DNA from: Legionella feeleii
GTDB lineage: Bacteria > Pseudomonadota > Gammaproteobacteria > Legionellales > Legionellaceae
Assembly: GCF_001467625.1 (NCBI RefSeq)
Contig: NZ_LNYB01000085.1
Location: 382,651-446,650 of the forward strand
Direction of reading: 5' to 3'
DNA: 64,000 nt
Shown: one piece after another, positions 45,628-53,809 of the stretch
How the letters are laid out: each line of letters opens with the position of its first letter
Position numbering within the stretch: the first letter of the stretch is position 1
Translations under genes and position numbers: made by a program
The notes under the pieces: generated by a model
Database searches by the model: none
Seen by the model: the letters and a program-made list of their open reading frames with translations, nothing else
Told to the model about the DNA's origin: nothing

Positions 45628-46389
45628 ATGTCTATTTTTCGCCACTTTGGGCTCCATATTATAAACGCCTTCCATTCCTTTATTCTTGTTTTTCGCTTTC
45701 TGGGCCACTTACTTCATAGCTTTACCCGTATCATTTCAGGCAAGGTATCTGTCGGTTGGCCTAATACCATGGAGTTTATGTATTATGCGGGGGTCCGTCC
45801 TATTACTTCATTGGTTCTTATTTGCTTAATAATAGGTATAACTGTTTCACAAGCTGTTTATTTTCTCTTACAACCTTTTAACATGCACCAAAGAATTCTA
45901 CCTACTGTGCAAAATATTTTAACGCATGAAATATTACCTATAGTAATTGGTTTTATTTTATGTATCCAAATGGCTTTGCATTTGATCAACACTCGTTTAG
46001 AAGAGCACAATAGAAATCCGGCGGATTTTATTCTTACTCATGTATGGCCAATTATTATCGGTATGAATATTACGTCATTAATCCTATATATTTACCTTGT
46101 TTCATCCATTTTTGTCAGTTCTTATATTAGTTTTCATTTTTTATTTGGGTATACGAATAATGAATTTTTGATTCATATCCTAAATTCTACGACAACATTT
46201 GATCTGATTTATTCATTCGGTAAGACATTAATTTTATGTATTATTGTTGGATTTTCTGCTAGTTATTATTATTACGAAACAGCTGTTAAAAATATCAATT
46301 TGAGAAAAGCCATCTCTCGAATTTTAACACGTAGCTCATTCTGGTTAATCATAGCTAGCATGTTCATCACCTACACCTTTCAAGGATAA
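45628..46389 (+). CDS. MlaE-type ABC transporter permease
   Basis: A 253-residue permease with about five membrane segments. It has the MlaE/YrbE layout: an N-terminal amphipathic segment, then YYAGVRPITSLVLICLIIGITVSQAV (the family's EQG-like first segment), and a GFSASYYYY stretch matching the late GxxxxxYxG region, diverged from the E. coli form. It would form the membrane channel of an MCE lipid-transport system with the next gene, which follows after two bases. Codon usage is notably AT-rich. No ATPase gene is in the cluster. Confidence 0.8.
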   Translation: MSIFRHFGLHIINAFHSFILVFRFLGHLLHSFTRIISGKVSVGWPNTMEFMYYAGVRPITSLVLICLIIGITVSQAVYFLLQPFNMHQRILPTVQNILTHEILPIVIGFILCIQMALHLINTRLEEHNRNPADFILTHVWPIIIGMNITSLILYIYLVSSIFVSSYISFHFLFGYTNNEFLIHILNSTTTFDLIYSFGKTLILCIIVGFSASYYYYETAVKNINLRKAISRILTRSSFWLIIASMFITYTFQG

Positions 46390-46391
46390 GA

Positions 46392-47138
46392 ATGCAACAA
46401 GACCGATTCTACGTACTAGTTGGTTTTTTGGGAGCTGGGGCCCTCTGTTTACTACTCTTGGGAAGTGTGTTTTTTTATACAGAGCATAAACGTGCTCAAG
46501 CCCAAACGTTTGTCATGTTTTTTAATGGATCTCTAAAAGGATTGGTAATTAATTCTCCGGTAACCTATCTGGGAGTGAAAATAGGTGAGGTTAACTTTAT
46601 TGAACTTACTGAAGATAAAAAGAGAAATAAAGTCCGTATTCCAATCTATGTACGCTTTTTTGTTAACAGGAACTATAGTTTTAGCCAAGACCCAGTTCAC
46701 CTACTGATTAATGATGGGTATGTAGCAAACATTAGCAAACCCAACTTATTAACTGGTGTTGCTGAAATTGAGTTAATTCCGTCAGATTCTCCCAGACAAT
46801 TCAAACAAACGTATTACCAGGATTATCCTATTTTCCCGACTTATAATAAAGTTGAACCCTATACATCCATGGAAGATGTGTTCGAGACAGCCAAGAAGAC
46901 GTTAGAAGATATTAGTGAATTAGTCCGCTCAAAAGAAATCAAAAATACATTAGAATCCTTACAAAAAATGTCAGGTAGCCTGGATATCTTAGTGTCTAGC
47001 TTAAATCAAAATGTTCCAGGTGTTGTGACCTCTTTGAATCAAAGTTTAAAACAAATTACTGCTGCAGCTTACTCCACTCAAAACCTAACTGATTACTTGT
47101 CCCGATATCCGGAATCCTTGCTCCGAGGTAAGCAATAA
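46392..47138 (+). CDS. MCE (MlaD-like) substrate-binding protein
   Basis: A 248-residue protein with one N-terminal membrane anchor (VLVGFLGAGALCLLLLGSVFF) and an MCE domain: FVMFFNGSLKGLVINSPVTYLGVKIGEV, then VRFFVNRNY and GLVANISKPNLLTGVAEIELIP-like wording. The C-terminus is helical (EDVFETAKKTLEDISELV), as in proteins that form hexameric periplasmic lipid tunnels. It sits between the permease and an auxiliary lipoprotein and probably binds phospholipid or another hydrophobic substrate. Confidence 0.88.
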   Translation: MQQDRFYVLVGFLGAGALCLLLLGSVFFYTEHKRAQAQTFVMFFNGSLKGLVINSPVTYLGVKIGEVNFIELTEDKKRNKVRIPIYVRFFVNRNYSFSQDPVHLLINDGYVANISKPNLLTGVAEIELIPSDSPRQFKQTYYQDYPIFPTYNKVEPYTSMEDVFETAKKTLEDISELVRSKEIKNTLESLQKMSGSLDILVSSLNQNVPGVVTSLNQSLKQITAAAYSTQNLTDYLSRYPESLLRGKQ

Positions 47139-47139
47139 A

Positions 47140-47862
47140 ATGAGGAGATTATTTTCCATGTTCTGGTGCATCAGCAAAAAAAACTCTTTAAATAGAAGAC
47201 TATATTGCTTTTGCGCCTTTATCCATTATCTATTTATGAATTACTGTCGTTCATCCAATCTAAGTGATGATAACCGTAGAGAGGTAGCCTTAAAGAGCAA
47301 CATAATACTACTCACAACTCTAATCCTCTGCGGATGTGGTAAAAGTAAAGAATCGCAGTTTTATATCCTAACCCCAATCCCCCCTCAAAAAAGTCACCAT
47401 TTCTATAATCAAGTTCAGATAGGGATTGATAGCGTAACTATTCCTGATTACATAAAGAAAAAACAATTAATGATTAATCAATCTCCAAATCACTTAAATA
47501 TTGAGGAATTCGATCAATGGGCCGGGCCTTTGGATAAAAATATAACGCTTGTCTTAACCACCAATCTTTCTACATTAATACCTGGGGCTATCGTTCAAAG
47601 CGCTCCATTCGATTCTAAATTTAACCCGGATTATCATCTTCAAGTCGATATTTCACAATTTGAAATTGATATTCATGGCACAAGTATCTTAAGAGCTGAA
47701 TACATTATTTATCGACAGGAAAAACTCATTCATAAAGGAAATACTTACTATCATATTACAATTCCAGTAGTCACTCCTGAAGCACTGGTAAAAAGTATGA
47801 ATACCAATCTAACCAGTTTATCAATAAAAATAGCTCATTCTTTTATTAAAAATAATAAGTAA
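47140..47862 (+). CDS. ABC-transport auxiliary lipoprotein (PqiC/YmbA-like)
   Basis: A 240-codon frame starting one base after the MCE stop. The family domain begins with a lipobox-like LILCGC followed by SQFYILTPIPPQ, then VQIGIDSVTIPDYIKKKQLMI and WAGPLDKNITLVLTTNL, all typical of PqiC/YmbA outer-membrane lipoproteins partnering MCE proteins. About 60 residues precede the expected Cys, far too long for a lipoprotein signal; no ATG/GTG/TTG lies at the expected place near 47290. Either the N-terminus is unusual, an atypical start is used, or a small change has disrupted it. Confidence 0.75.
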   Translation: MRRLFSMFWCISKKNSLNRRLYCFCAFIHYLFMNYCRSSNLSDDNRREVALKSNIILLTTLILCGCGKSKESQFYILTPIPPQKSHHFYNQVQIGIDSVTIPDYIKKKQLMINQSPNHLNIEEFDQWAGPLDKNITLVLTTNLSTLIPGAIVQSAPFDSKFNPDYHLQVDISQFEIDIHGTSILRAEYIIYRQEKLIHKGNTYYHITIPVVTPEALVKSMNTNLTSLSIKIAHSFIKNNK

Positions 47863-47934
47863 CGCCCCTACAGTTTTTGTTGCTTCCAGCCAGTCAGTGG
47901 CATGGGTACAATGAAGCGGCAATAAAATCTTTGG

Positions 47935-47985
47935 CACGCAAGGATGTGACCACAGGAAGTGGAGTTTGCAACTTACCAAACCAAT
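47935..47985 (+). repeat. Partial copy of the 3' part of the Rsm-type sRNA
   Basis: GCAAGGATGTG, then ACCACAGGAAGTGGAG and TTTGCAACTTACCAAA repeat the sRNA's last two GGA hairpins and closing-stem arm (45380-45430) with about five differences in 42 aligned bases from ACCACAGG onward. Similarity weakens but may continue (ATTCnnAACC...CCAA motifs) past 48020. The upstream half and the GacA-type box are missing, so it is probably not an active gene. The MCE cassette lies exactly between the two copies. Confidence 0.65.
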
Positions 47986-48150
47986 CTACTTTTCTTACAG
48001 TCAATTTCCGCTTTGATCATTCCCAACCGCAACCCAATAACAATCGCATTGGCAATATTTACCCTTAGTCTTCCTTTATTTTTTAAAGGCGCGGCAAGCA
48101 CAGGAATTATTAATAACCCTGTTCACCTGGCAAGAATAAAATCCTTAAGG

Positions 48151-50073
48151 TCATAATGTTCCCGCAGTACCGCTAAGAACACCCAGGTCGGCAAAATCAG
48201 CTGGAAGCGTTGGCGGCACTGAGGACCATGTTATTCCACTATCGCTGCTTACGTAGATCAAAGGAATCTGGATATTGCTTGTGTTAGTGTACTGACCTAC
48301 CGCTGTGCATATCGTCCCACTACACGTGAGTGCATTGATCCCCCCAGAGTCAGCAAAATCAGCAGGCACGGTTAACCCAAATGATGTCCAGGAGGCGCCT
48401 TGATTGCTACTAACAAACAACATTGGAAAGAATATACTGCCAGCATCAGCATAATCGCCCGCGGCGATACAATTTGAGGCTATACAAGTGATAGATCGCA
48501 AGGATGCGATGTCAGAAAAATTAGGCGGCAAGGTGGTCGCGTTTACTGAAGACCATGTCGCCCCAGTGTCCGTACTATGAAAGAATAAAGGTTGAGTGAC
48601 CACACCATCATTATAATTTCCCGCCCCATTACACACTGAGCCAGTACATGCCACCGCATTAAAAAAGCCGAAGTTAGAAAAATCGCCCGGTAATGAAGGC
48701 GTTACAAAATTCCAGCTATTTCCAAGATCATTACTGACCAATATTAAGGGTAGTCCTTGAAAAAGCGTATCAAAAAAGAAGCCCGTTGCAATACAGACGG
48801 TTCCTTCGCAAGTAACCGAATTTATCGTACCGAGATCAGAAAAAGTAGGAGACAAGGTGGGCGTCACTGATACCCAGGATGCTCCCGAATTATGACTCAC
48901 AAGCAACAGGGGTAATTGAATATTTAGTACGTTCATATAAGTTCCCGCAGCAACACAGGTGGTTCCCGTACAAGTAGCAGAATTGAGGCTGGCTAAATTA
49001 AGGAAGTCAGCAGGTAACACCGGATTAGCTGCGAACCATGACTCGCCGCTACTATTACTCACCAGGATTAATGCCTTTATCACAGCGCCATTCGAATAAG
49101 CCCCGGCAGCAACACAGGTGGTTAGCTCACACGTCGTTGTCATGATGACTGCCGATGAGACAAAATCAACCGGCACTGGCGCCGTTACGGAATTCCACGA
49201 ACTCCCGGCATCGCTGCTAAAGAGGATAAGAGGCCTATTGGTTACACCGTTATTATAAACCCCCGCAGCGATACAGTTTATTCCTGTGCAAGAAGACGCT
49301 GCGAGAGAACCATTATTCGCGAAATCGGGGGGTAAACTGGTTGTTATAGGTGACCATGCACTACCATTTGTTGCGCTAAGAAAAATGAGCGGCGTTCGAA
49401 TTACACTTGTATTTGTATAATTACCAACAGCAATCAAGCCAGAAAAAAAAGTGACTTGTACGGTATGATCGGCAGTTATGTTACTCAGTGTATAGGTCAA
49501 CCCCCCAGACTGAACCAAGATGCCGTCTAAAAACCACTGACTCACTGCAAAACCAGCCGATGGCGCCGCTGTAAACATAATGCTCCCACCGCTATTGACC
49601 GTCTGGGGCGTATTTGGGCTTATGGCGCCGCCAGCCCCCGCACTGCCTGTGATGGTAAAGGTGGGAGGCCTGACGACAGCGATCGTAAAGGGAAAGCGTA
49701 TAGCATCTGCCGAAGGTTTTGCCCATTCCCTTAATTCTGCGGAAATGATTCGGGGAGTTGATGGGGCTTGAAACTGCAGGGTGATAGTACAGGATTGGCC
49801 TGGTCCGATGAGAGAACCGCAACTTGATGATAAAATTGATAATCCACTACTGCTGGGAAAATAACTCTGATCAATCACTGTCAGCGGCACTCTTGACGTC
49901 ATATTCGTCACCCTGAAAGAGGCTGTAGCTGTTGCCGACGTTGGTATACTTGATGGAAAGGGTGAAATTGCAGTGATCGCAATCAAATGATGGGCAAACC
50001 CAGCGGCGGGGAAAAGTAAAAAGCTGCATAAAATGAGCTGAAAGGTTTTGATGAGTATTCTTTTAACCTTCAT
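48151..50073 (-). CDS. Secreted Asp-box (BNR) beta-propeller-like repeat protein
   Basis: A 640-residue exported protein. After a signal peptide (MKVKRILIKTFQLILCSFLLFPAAGFA) comes an Ig-like region to about residue 115. A bacterial repeat/InlB-B-like domain follows (GGAISPNTPQTVNSGGSIMF...ITADHTVQVTF), then eight tandem repeats of about 50 residues to the end. Each repeat has PLxxVSxxxGxSWxxV, an Asp-box signature, then LPxDF and a CxGxxCxAAGxY segment with two Cys. It probably folds as a beta-propeller with disulphides and may bind glycans or surfaces. The ATG at 50073 has GGGG ahead and begins the signal peptide; an ATG at 50100 overlaps the previous stop. Confidence 0.75.
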   Translation of the reverse strand: MKVKRILIKTFQLILCSFLLFPAAGFAHHLIAITAISPFPSSIPTSATATASFRVTNMTSRVPLTVIDQSYFPSSSGLSILSSSCGSLIGPGQSCTITLQFQAPSTPRIISAELREWAKPSADAIRFPFTIAVVRPPTFTITGSAGAGGAISPNTPQTVNSGGSIMFTAAPSAGFAVSQWFLDGILVQSGGLTYTLSNITADHTVQVTFFSGLIAVGNYTNTSVIRTPLIFLSATNGSAWSPITTSLPPDFANNGSLAASSCTGINCIAAGVYNNGVTNRPLILFSSDAGSSWNSVTAPVPVDFVSSAVIMTTTCELTTCVAAGAYSNGAVIKALILVSNSSGESWFAANPVLPADFLNLASLNSATCTGTTCVAAGTYMNVLNIQLPLLLVSHNSGASWVSVTPTLSPTFSDLGTINSVTCEGTVCIATGFFFDTLFQGLPLILVSNDLGNSWNFVTPSLPGDFSNFGFFNAVACTGSVCNGAGNYNDGVVTQPLFFHSTDTGATWSSVNATTLPPNFSDIASLRSITCIASNCIAAGDYADAGSIFFPMLFVSSNQGASWTSFGLTVPADFADSGGINALTCSGTICTAVGQYTNTSNIQIPLIYVSSDSGITWSSVPPTLPADFADLGVLSGTAGTL

Positions 50074-50099
50074 AGTGTACCCCACAAATCCATGTGTCA

Positions 50100-50861
50100 T
50101 TAAAATAAATACGTGTAACTCAGATAGAGCTCGTTGGTGGTTAATCGTCCTATATCAAGATGGTAAGGATACACGTCACCCCGTGTGCCAAATAATGCCC
50201 TGCCTAAATTGACATAGCGATATCCCAGCGAGATTTGCTCATGCGGATGATTCGAGGCAGAGGGTTTGAAATTAAAACGATAACCCACACCGAATCCCGC
50301 TTGGTAAGCTAAATGAGTGTCAGTACGCGATTGAAAAGGCGGTAAAGCAACGTAGCCTATGCTATCGACAGGGCTTTCACTATATCCATTCAGGCGACTC
50401 CAGGCAGGGCCTACTCCCACATGTATAAAAGTCGCTAACTTGCTCAACATCCAGGTAAATTGAGCCTCTGCCATAGCACGGATACTTCTGATATGAAATT
50501 TATAATTAAAAAGTGCACAGCTTTGATCCCCTAAAGCGGTTTCAACCAACTGACCTTTGTAATTGAACTTGTTTGGCATACCATAAATGCCTAATCCTAA
50601 AGCAAGCGCGGGTATATACTGCCTCCCTGTAAATTCATAGCCGCCGCTTAGGCCGGTTACTGCACGAGTTTTTCTGTAGCCAAGGACTGGATAAGCATCC
50701 GTTAGGAAACCATCATAGTAATGAATTTGTGGATTACTGTTGCCAACTTTTAGGCGGCTAGCACCAATACTAACACCTAAATAGGGGTTGCCATTGACAG
50801 CAAAAACGCAGGCAGGCAAAAGAAATAAAGTAACCAGCTTTATTTGCAAAAAAAGCCCCAT
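50100..50861 (-). CDS. Outer-membrane beta-barrel protein
   Basis: A 253-residue protein with a signal peptide (MGLFLQIKLVTLFLLPACVFA) and alternating strands (PYLGVSIGASRLKVG, LSGGYEFTGR, FIHVGVGPAWSRL, AYQAGFGVGYRF, ISLGYRYVNLGRALFG). It ends in Phe (LSYTYLF), the outer-membrane insertion signal. It resembles small OmpA/opacity-type barrels. It directly precedes the secreted Asp-box repeat gene (stop-start overlap or 26-base spacing), so the two are probably an operon. Confidence 0.8.
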   Translation of the reverse strand: MGLFLQIKLVTLFLLPACVFAVNGNPYLGVSIGASRLKVGNSNPQIHYYDGFLTDAYPVLGYRKTRAVTGLSGGYEFTGRQYIPALALGLGIYGMPNKFNYKGQLVETALGDQSCALFNYKFHIRSIRAMAEAQFTWMLSKLATFIHVGVGPAWSRLNGYSESPVDSIGYVALPPFQSRTDTHLAYQAGFGVGYRFNFKPSASNHPHEQISLGYRYVNLGRALFGTRGDVYPYHLDIGRLTTNELYLSYTYLF

Positions 50862-51136
50862 CCTTGAGAAGTTGACTTATAGTAAAATACATAGTAACAA
50901 GGTGCAACTACTAACTTAGCAGCACTGGTTTCAAAAAACACTTGCCAAAACCACTCCCCAGCAATAAATCAAGGTTAAAGCTTTGGATTATCTAAATACC
51001 ATTGACTGATAGCATTTGAATCCAAAAGACTCTAAATCGCTCTGACGAAGAGGTGGTTGCAGCGTTACGTGATGGTAATACCGGAACGGCGGATAAAACT
51101 CGGTTTCGCTATCCAGTTTGAAATTAAATCCTATTA
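50862..51136. other. Intergenic region with a decayed coding-like fragment and a shared 32-bp sequence
   Basis: Bases 50988-51019 match 63711-63742 in the genomic island at 27 of 32 positions, all differences being transitions. Just downstream (about 51030-51120) the plus strand reads an open stretch translating as DEEVVAALRDGNTGTADK and ending FRYPV then stop, with no start. It looks like the tail of a decayed gene. I cannot name the source. Confidence 0.4.
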
Positions 51137-51595
51137 TCAAGTAGGCTTGACCCTTGAGCCCTCTAGCTTAATGTTCAGGAAAACAGATAATTCATTCGGA
51201 TTATGCAAAACGTCAGCCAACGTATAGTGTTTCAAGACGCTCATAAAGGCAGCTTGGGCCTCATGCAGCACACCCCTTAATTTGCAGACAGGCGCAATAC
51301 AGCAGTTGGCTTTTTCTTTATTAAAACAAGGTACCAAATCAAAATGAGGCTCCAGTTGAGCAATTAATTGACCTAAATTAATCGCCTCCGATTGGGCTGC
51401 CATTAAAATACCCCCATTCTTGCCCCGGATGGTTTTAATCAGTCCGAGTTTGGCTAAATTGTGAATGATTTTAACCATGTGATTGTTCGAAATTTCGTAG
51501 GCCTCTGTAATGTCTTTAATCGTGCAAGACTCTTTTCTAAGAGCAATGTAAATCAAGGCGCGTAATGAGTAATCAGTAAATTGTGTCAGTTGCAT
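51137..51595 (-). CDS. nsrR: Nitric-oxide-sensing repressor NsrR (Rrf2 family)
   Basis: A 152-residue [Fe-S] regulator. It begins MQLTQFTDYSLRALIYIAL, with SNNHMVKIIHNLAKLGLI and RGKNGGI, nearly identical in layout to E. coli NsrR. Cluster-binding Cys are in LVPCFNKEKANCCIAPVC (Cys90, Cys98 or 99, Cys104). NO destroys the cluster and lifts repression. It is divergent from the truncated-haemoglobin operon, and a near-perfect NsrR box lies between them. The ATG at 51595 has the best spacing to GGAT; 51598 is an alternative. Confidence 0.92.
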   Translation of the reverse strand: MQLTQFTDYSLRALIYIALRKESCTIKDITEAYEISNNHMVKIIHNLAKLGLIKTIRGKNGGILMAAQSEAINLGQLIAQLEPHFDLVPCFNKEKANCCIAPVCKLRGVLHEAQAAFMSVLKHYTLADVLHNPNELSVFLNIKLEGSRVKPT

Positions 51596-51639
51596 CATTA
51601 AATCCAACTTGTTGGTTGACGCTGATTATTTCTTTTTAT

Positions 51640-51662
51640 AAGATGTATTGCAAATACATCTT
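51640..51662. promoter_or_regulatory. NsrR-binding site
   Basis: Two 11-base half-sites, AAGATGTATTG and AAATACATCTT, are separated by one base and are complementary at 10 of 11 positions. This matches the known 11-1-11 NsrR palindrome (AAGATGyATTt repeats). The site ends one base before the AAGGAG of the truncated-haemoglobin gene, so bound NsrR would block its promoter or leader. Confidence 0.85.
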
Positions 51663-51675
51663 TAAGGAGTATACC

Positions 51676-52047
51676 ATGTCTGAATCGCTATTTTCGCGTT
51701 TGGGAGGCCAAAATGCAGTCAATACGGCTGTTGATATTTTCTATCGTAAAATGTTGACGGATGAACGTGTGAGCCATTTTTTTGATGACATCGATATGGA
51801 GCAGCAAATCTTAAAACAAAAAGGATTTTTAACCATGGTGTTTGGAGGCCCTAATCACTACAGCGGTAAAAACATGCGTGAAGGACATGCCCATTTAATC
51901 AAGCGTGGTTTAAATGATACGCATGTCGATATTGTGATTGAGCATTTGGGTGCAACCCTTAAGGAATTAGGGGCTACAACAGAAGATATCAACCAAGTAG
52001 CTGCTATTGCCAATAGTGTTCGCGATGACGTGTTGGGCCGTTCATGA
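51676..52047 (+). CDS. Group I truncated haemoglobin
   Basis: A 123-residue haem protein. It has the N-terminal LFSRLGGQNAVNTAVDIFYRKM with the B10 Tyr (Tyr23), the glycine motif FGGPNHYSGKNM, and the proximal His in REGHAHLIKRGL (His71). Group I members catalyse NO dioxygenation when given electrons. AAGGAG lies in place before the ATG at 51676. The next gene overlaps its stop by four bases and encodes a matching reductase. NsrR control strongly supports an NO-detoxifying role. Confidence 0.92.
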   Translation: MSESLFSRLGGQNAVNTAVDIFYRKMLTDERVSHFFDDIDMEQQILKQKGFLTMVFGGPNHYSGKNMREGHAHLIKRGLNDTHVDIVIEHLGATLKELGATTEDINQVAAIANSVRDDVLGRS

Positions 52048-53000
52048 GTACGATAGACTTTAATAATCAATCGTATCCCTTAGAGCCTCGGGAAAATGTA
52101 CTACAATGCCTTCTGCGTCATGGTGTGAATTATCCCAACTCATGCCAGGCGGGTATTTGCCAATCCTGCCTGATTAAAGCCAAGGATGGTGTGGTTCAGC
52201 CATCCTGGCAAGAAGGATTGCCCGAGACGCTTAAATCGCAAGGCTACTTCCTGGCTTGTTTGGCACAGCCAGAAACAGGACTTCGGGTCGTTGCACCTGA
52301 GAGTGATGAATGCGAGGCCACAGCGCAACTCATTGAACTTAAACCACTTAACCACAATGTGATGCAAGTTAAACTTGGTGTGGCTAATTTAACCCCTTGG
52401 ATACCGGGACAGTACCTTGGCCTGATTAATCCTGAAGGCACTATGCGCAGCTATTCTATAGCCAACATGCCCATGCAAGAAGGATTTATTGAATTGCAGG
52501 TTAAAATCTACCAGGGTGGAAGTATGGGACAATGGCTGGTGAATAAGGCAACGAAACAAACAGAGGTTAAACTTAGAGGCCCCTTTGGCCGTTGTTTTTA
52601 CTATAATCCCGAGCAATTAACCTTCGATATGTTATTAGCAGGAACCGGTACAGGACTAGCACCACTTGTTGCCATTATCAAGAGCGCGCTCAGTCAAAAC
52701 CATCAAGGACGTATCACCTTGGTTCATGGCGGCTTGACTGACGAGGATATTTATTTTCAAGAAGAACTGGAAACGTTATCAGAAGTATTCAATTCTTTTA
52801 CTTATGACCCTTGTGTTGTACAAAGCCAGGGACGTTATCCTGAAGCGTTAATTGAGCGAAGAGTATTGACACACCTCACTAACTCTCAGGATACCCGGGC
52901 CTATGTTTGTGGTCCTAAAGAAACGACCCATAAACTTAAAACCAGTATCTTTCTTGCAGGCGTTCCTTCTAAACATATTTTTAGTGATCCATTCCTTTAA
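52044..53000 (+). CDS. Ferredoxin-NAD(P)H reductase, probable partner of the truncated haemoglobin
   Basis: A 318-residue flavoprotein. The N-terminal 2Fe-2S domain has Cys34, Cys39, Cys42 and Cys72 (CQAGICQSC ... ACLAQ). The FAD domain has RSYSIANMP and the NAD(P) domain has LLAGTGTGLAPLVAII and YVCGPKE. This is the layout of phenol-hydroxylase/CDP-6-deoxy reductase-type enzymes. It is translated in overlap with the haemoglobin (ATGA). The two together would do the job of a single-chain flavohaemoglobin (Hmp). Confidence 0.92.
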   Translation: MSTIDFNNQSYPLEPRENVLQCLLRHGVNYPNSCQAGICQSCLIKAKDGVVQPSWQEGLPETLKSQGYFLACLAQPETGLRVVAPESDECEATAQLIELKPLNHNVMQVKLGVANLTPWIPGQYLGLINPEGTMRSYSIANMPMQEGFIELQVKIYQGGSMGQWLVNKATKQTEVKLRGPFGRCFYYNPEQLTFDMLLAGTGTGLAPLVAIIKSALSQNHQGRITLVHGGLTDEDIYFQEELETLSEVFNSFTYDPCVVQSQGRYPEALIERRVLTHLTNSQDTRAYVCGPKETTHKLKTSIFLAGVPSKHIFSDPFL

Positions 53001-53065
53001 CAACGGTCGATTCGGCCCTACCCTAAAAAAATCGCATTTAACAAGGTAGTGACAGAGCAAAAAGA

Positions 53066-53117
53066 CAGGGCTTGAATTTTGAATTAGTGTTAACTAGACG
53101 CCAAAATTCCAGCCCTG
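53066..53117. terminator. Long hairpin between convergent genes
   Basis: CAGGGCTTGAATTTTG (53066-53081) pairs with CAAAATTCCAGCCCTG (53102-53117), 15 of 16 positions, around a 20-base loop. It sits between the reductase and the convergent coiled-coil gene and may end transcription from both sides, though T runs are short. Confidence 0.6.
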
Positions 53118-53149
53118 CCCCTATTGATGCCTGTTACTAACGTTTATTA

Positions 53150-53809
53150 CTACTTACTTTTCAGAATTAAATTGTAATCATAGAAAAAACGCTTTAATGT
53201 GGGGCGGCGTTTTTCACGTTTTAAAGACTTTATCAAGTGATTGGCAGCTAAAACCTCTCTTTTTTTAGCATCCAATTGCTCCTGGAGTTGTTCGTGCTTT
53301 CTGAGGAAGATATGCTGCATTTCACCAAGCTCCTCGACCAATCGGCTATTTTCATGCAGTGTTTGGTGAAGTTCTTTTTCTAACCGTGTTTTATCATGAG
53401 TTAATTCATTAACATATGAATCAGTAACAAACAATTTATTTTCAATTTCTTGCAGTGAATGAAGAATATAATTACCGAGTGGAATGGTTTGATTGGGGAG
53501 GTGGTTCAGGGAATCACTATATATTTCCAACTCCTTAGCCAAACACTGCAGGGATATGATGGCTTGTTGTAATTGATTGCCGTGTGGGCTTAACTCGGTA
53601 AAATAGGGAGAAAGAATATCTGTTCTTAATTCACTCTCCTGCTGTTGTTCCCACCATTCATAAAGATGCTTTATGGCAGCATCACGATTTATCCTGGCTT
53701 TTGAACAAATTTCTTTTACATCTGGAATATTTTTTTTGCCATTTTGCTTAAAAAGCTCATTGATTATTTCTAGAACATGAGGTGCTACCGATTTATTATT
53801 GTTTTTCAT
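53150..53809 (-). CDS. KfrA-like coiled-coil protein
   Basis: A 219-residue protein. The first 60 residues look like a helix-turn-helix of the KfrA type (VKEICSKARINRDAAIKHLYEWWEQQ). From about residue 115 to 200 it is a continuous coiled coil (LEKELHQTLHENSRLVEEL). KfrA proteins bind DNA and form polymers, aiding plasmid segregation or acting as repressors. The end is strongly basic. AGGAGGAG is a good ribosome-binding site. On a chromosome it may be a mobile-element remnant. Confidence 0.65.
   Translation of the reverse strand: MKNNNKSVAPHVLEIINELFKQNGKKNIPDVKEICSKARINRDAAIKHLYEWWEQQQESELRTDILSPYFTELSPHGNQLQQAIISLQCLAKELEIYSDSLNHLPNQTIPLGNYILHSLQEIENKLFVTDSYVNELTHDKTRLEKELHQTLHENSRLVEELGEMQHIFLRKHEQLQEQLDAKKREVLAANHLIKSLKREKRRPTLKRFFYDYNLILKSK

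Noticed and set aside
47935..48070. Second functional Rsm-type sRNA
   Set aside because: It lacks the GacA-type box, the left closing arm and the first hairpin; it is treated as a partial copy.
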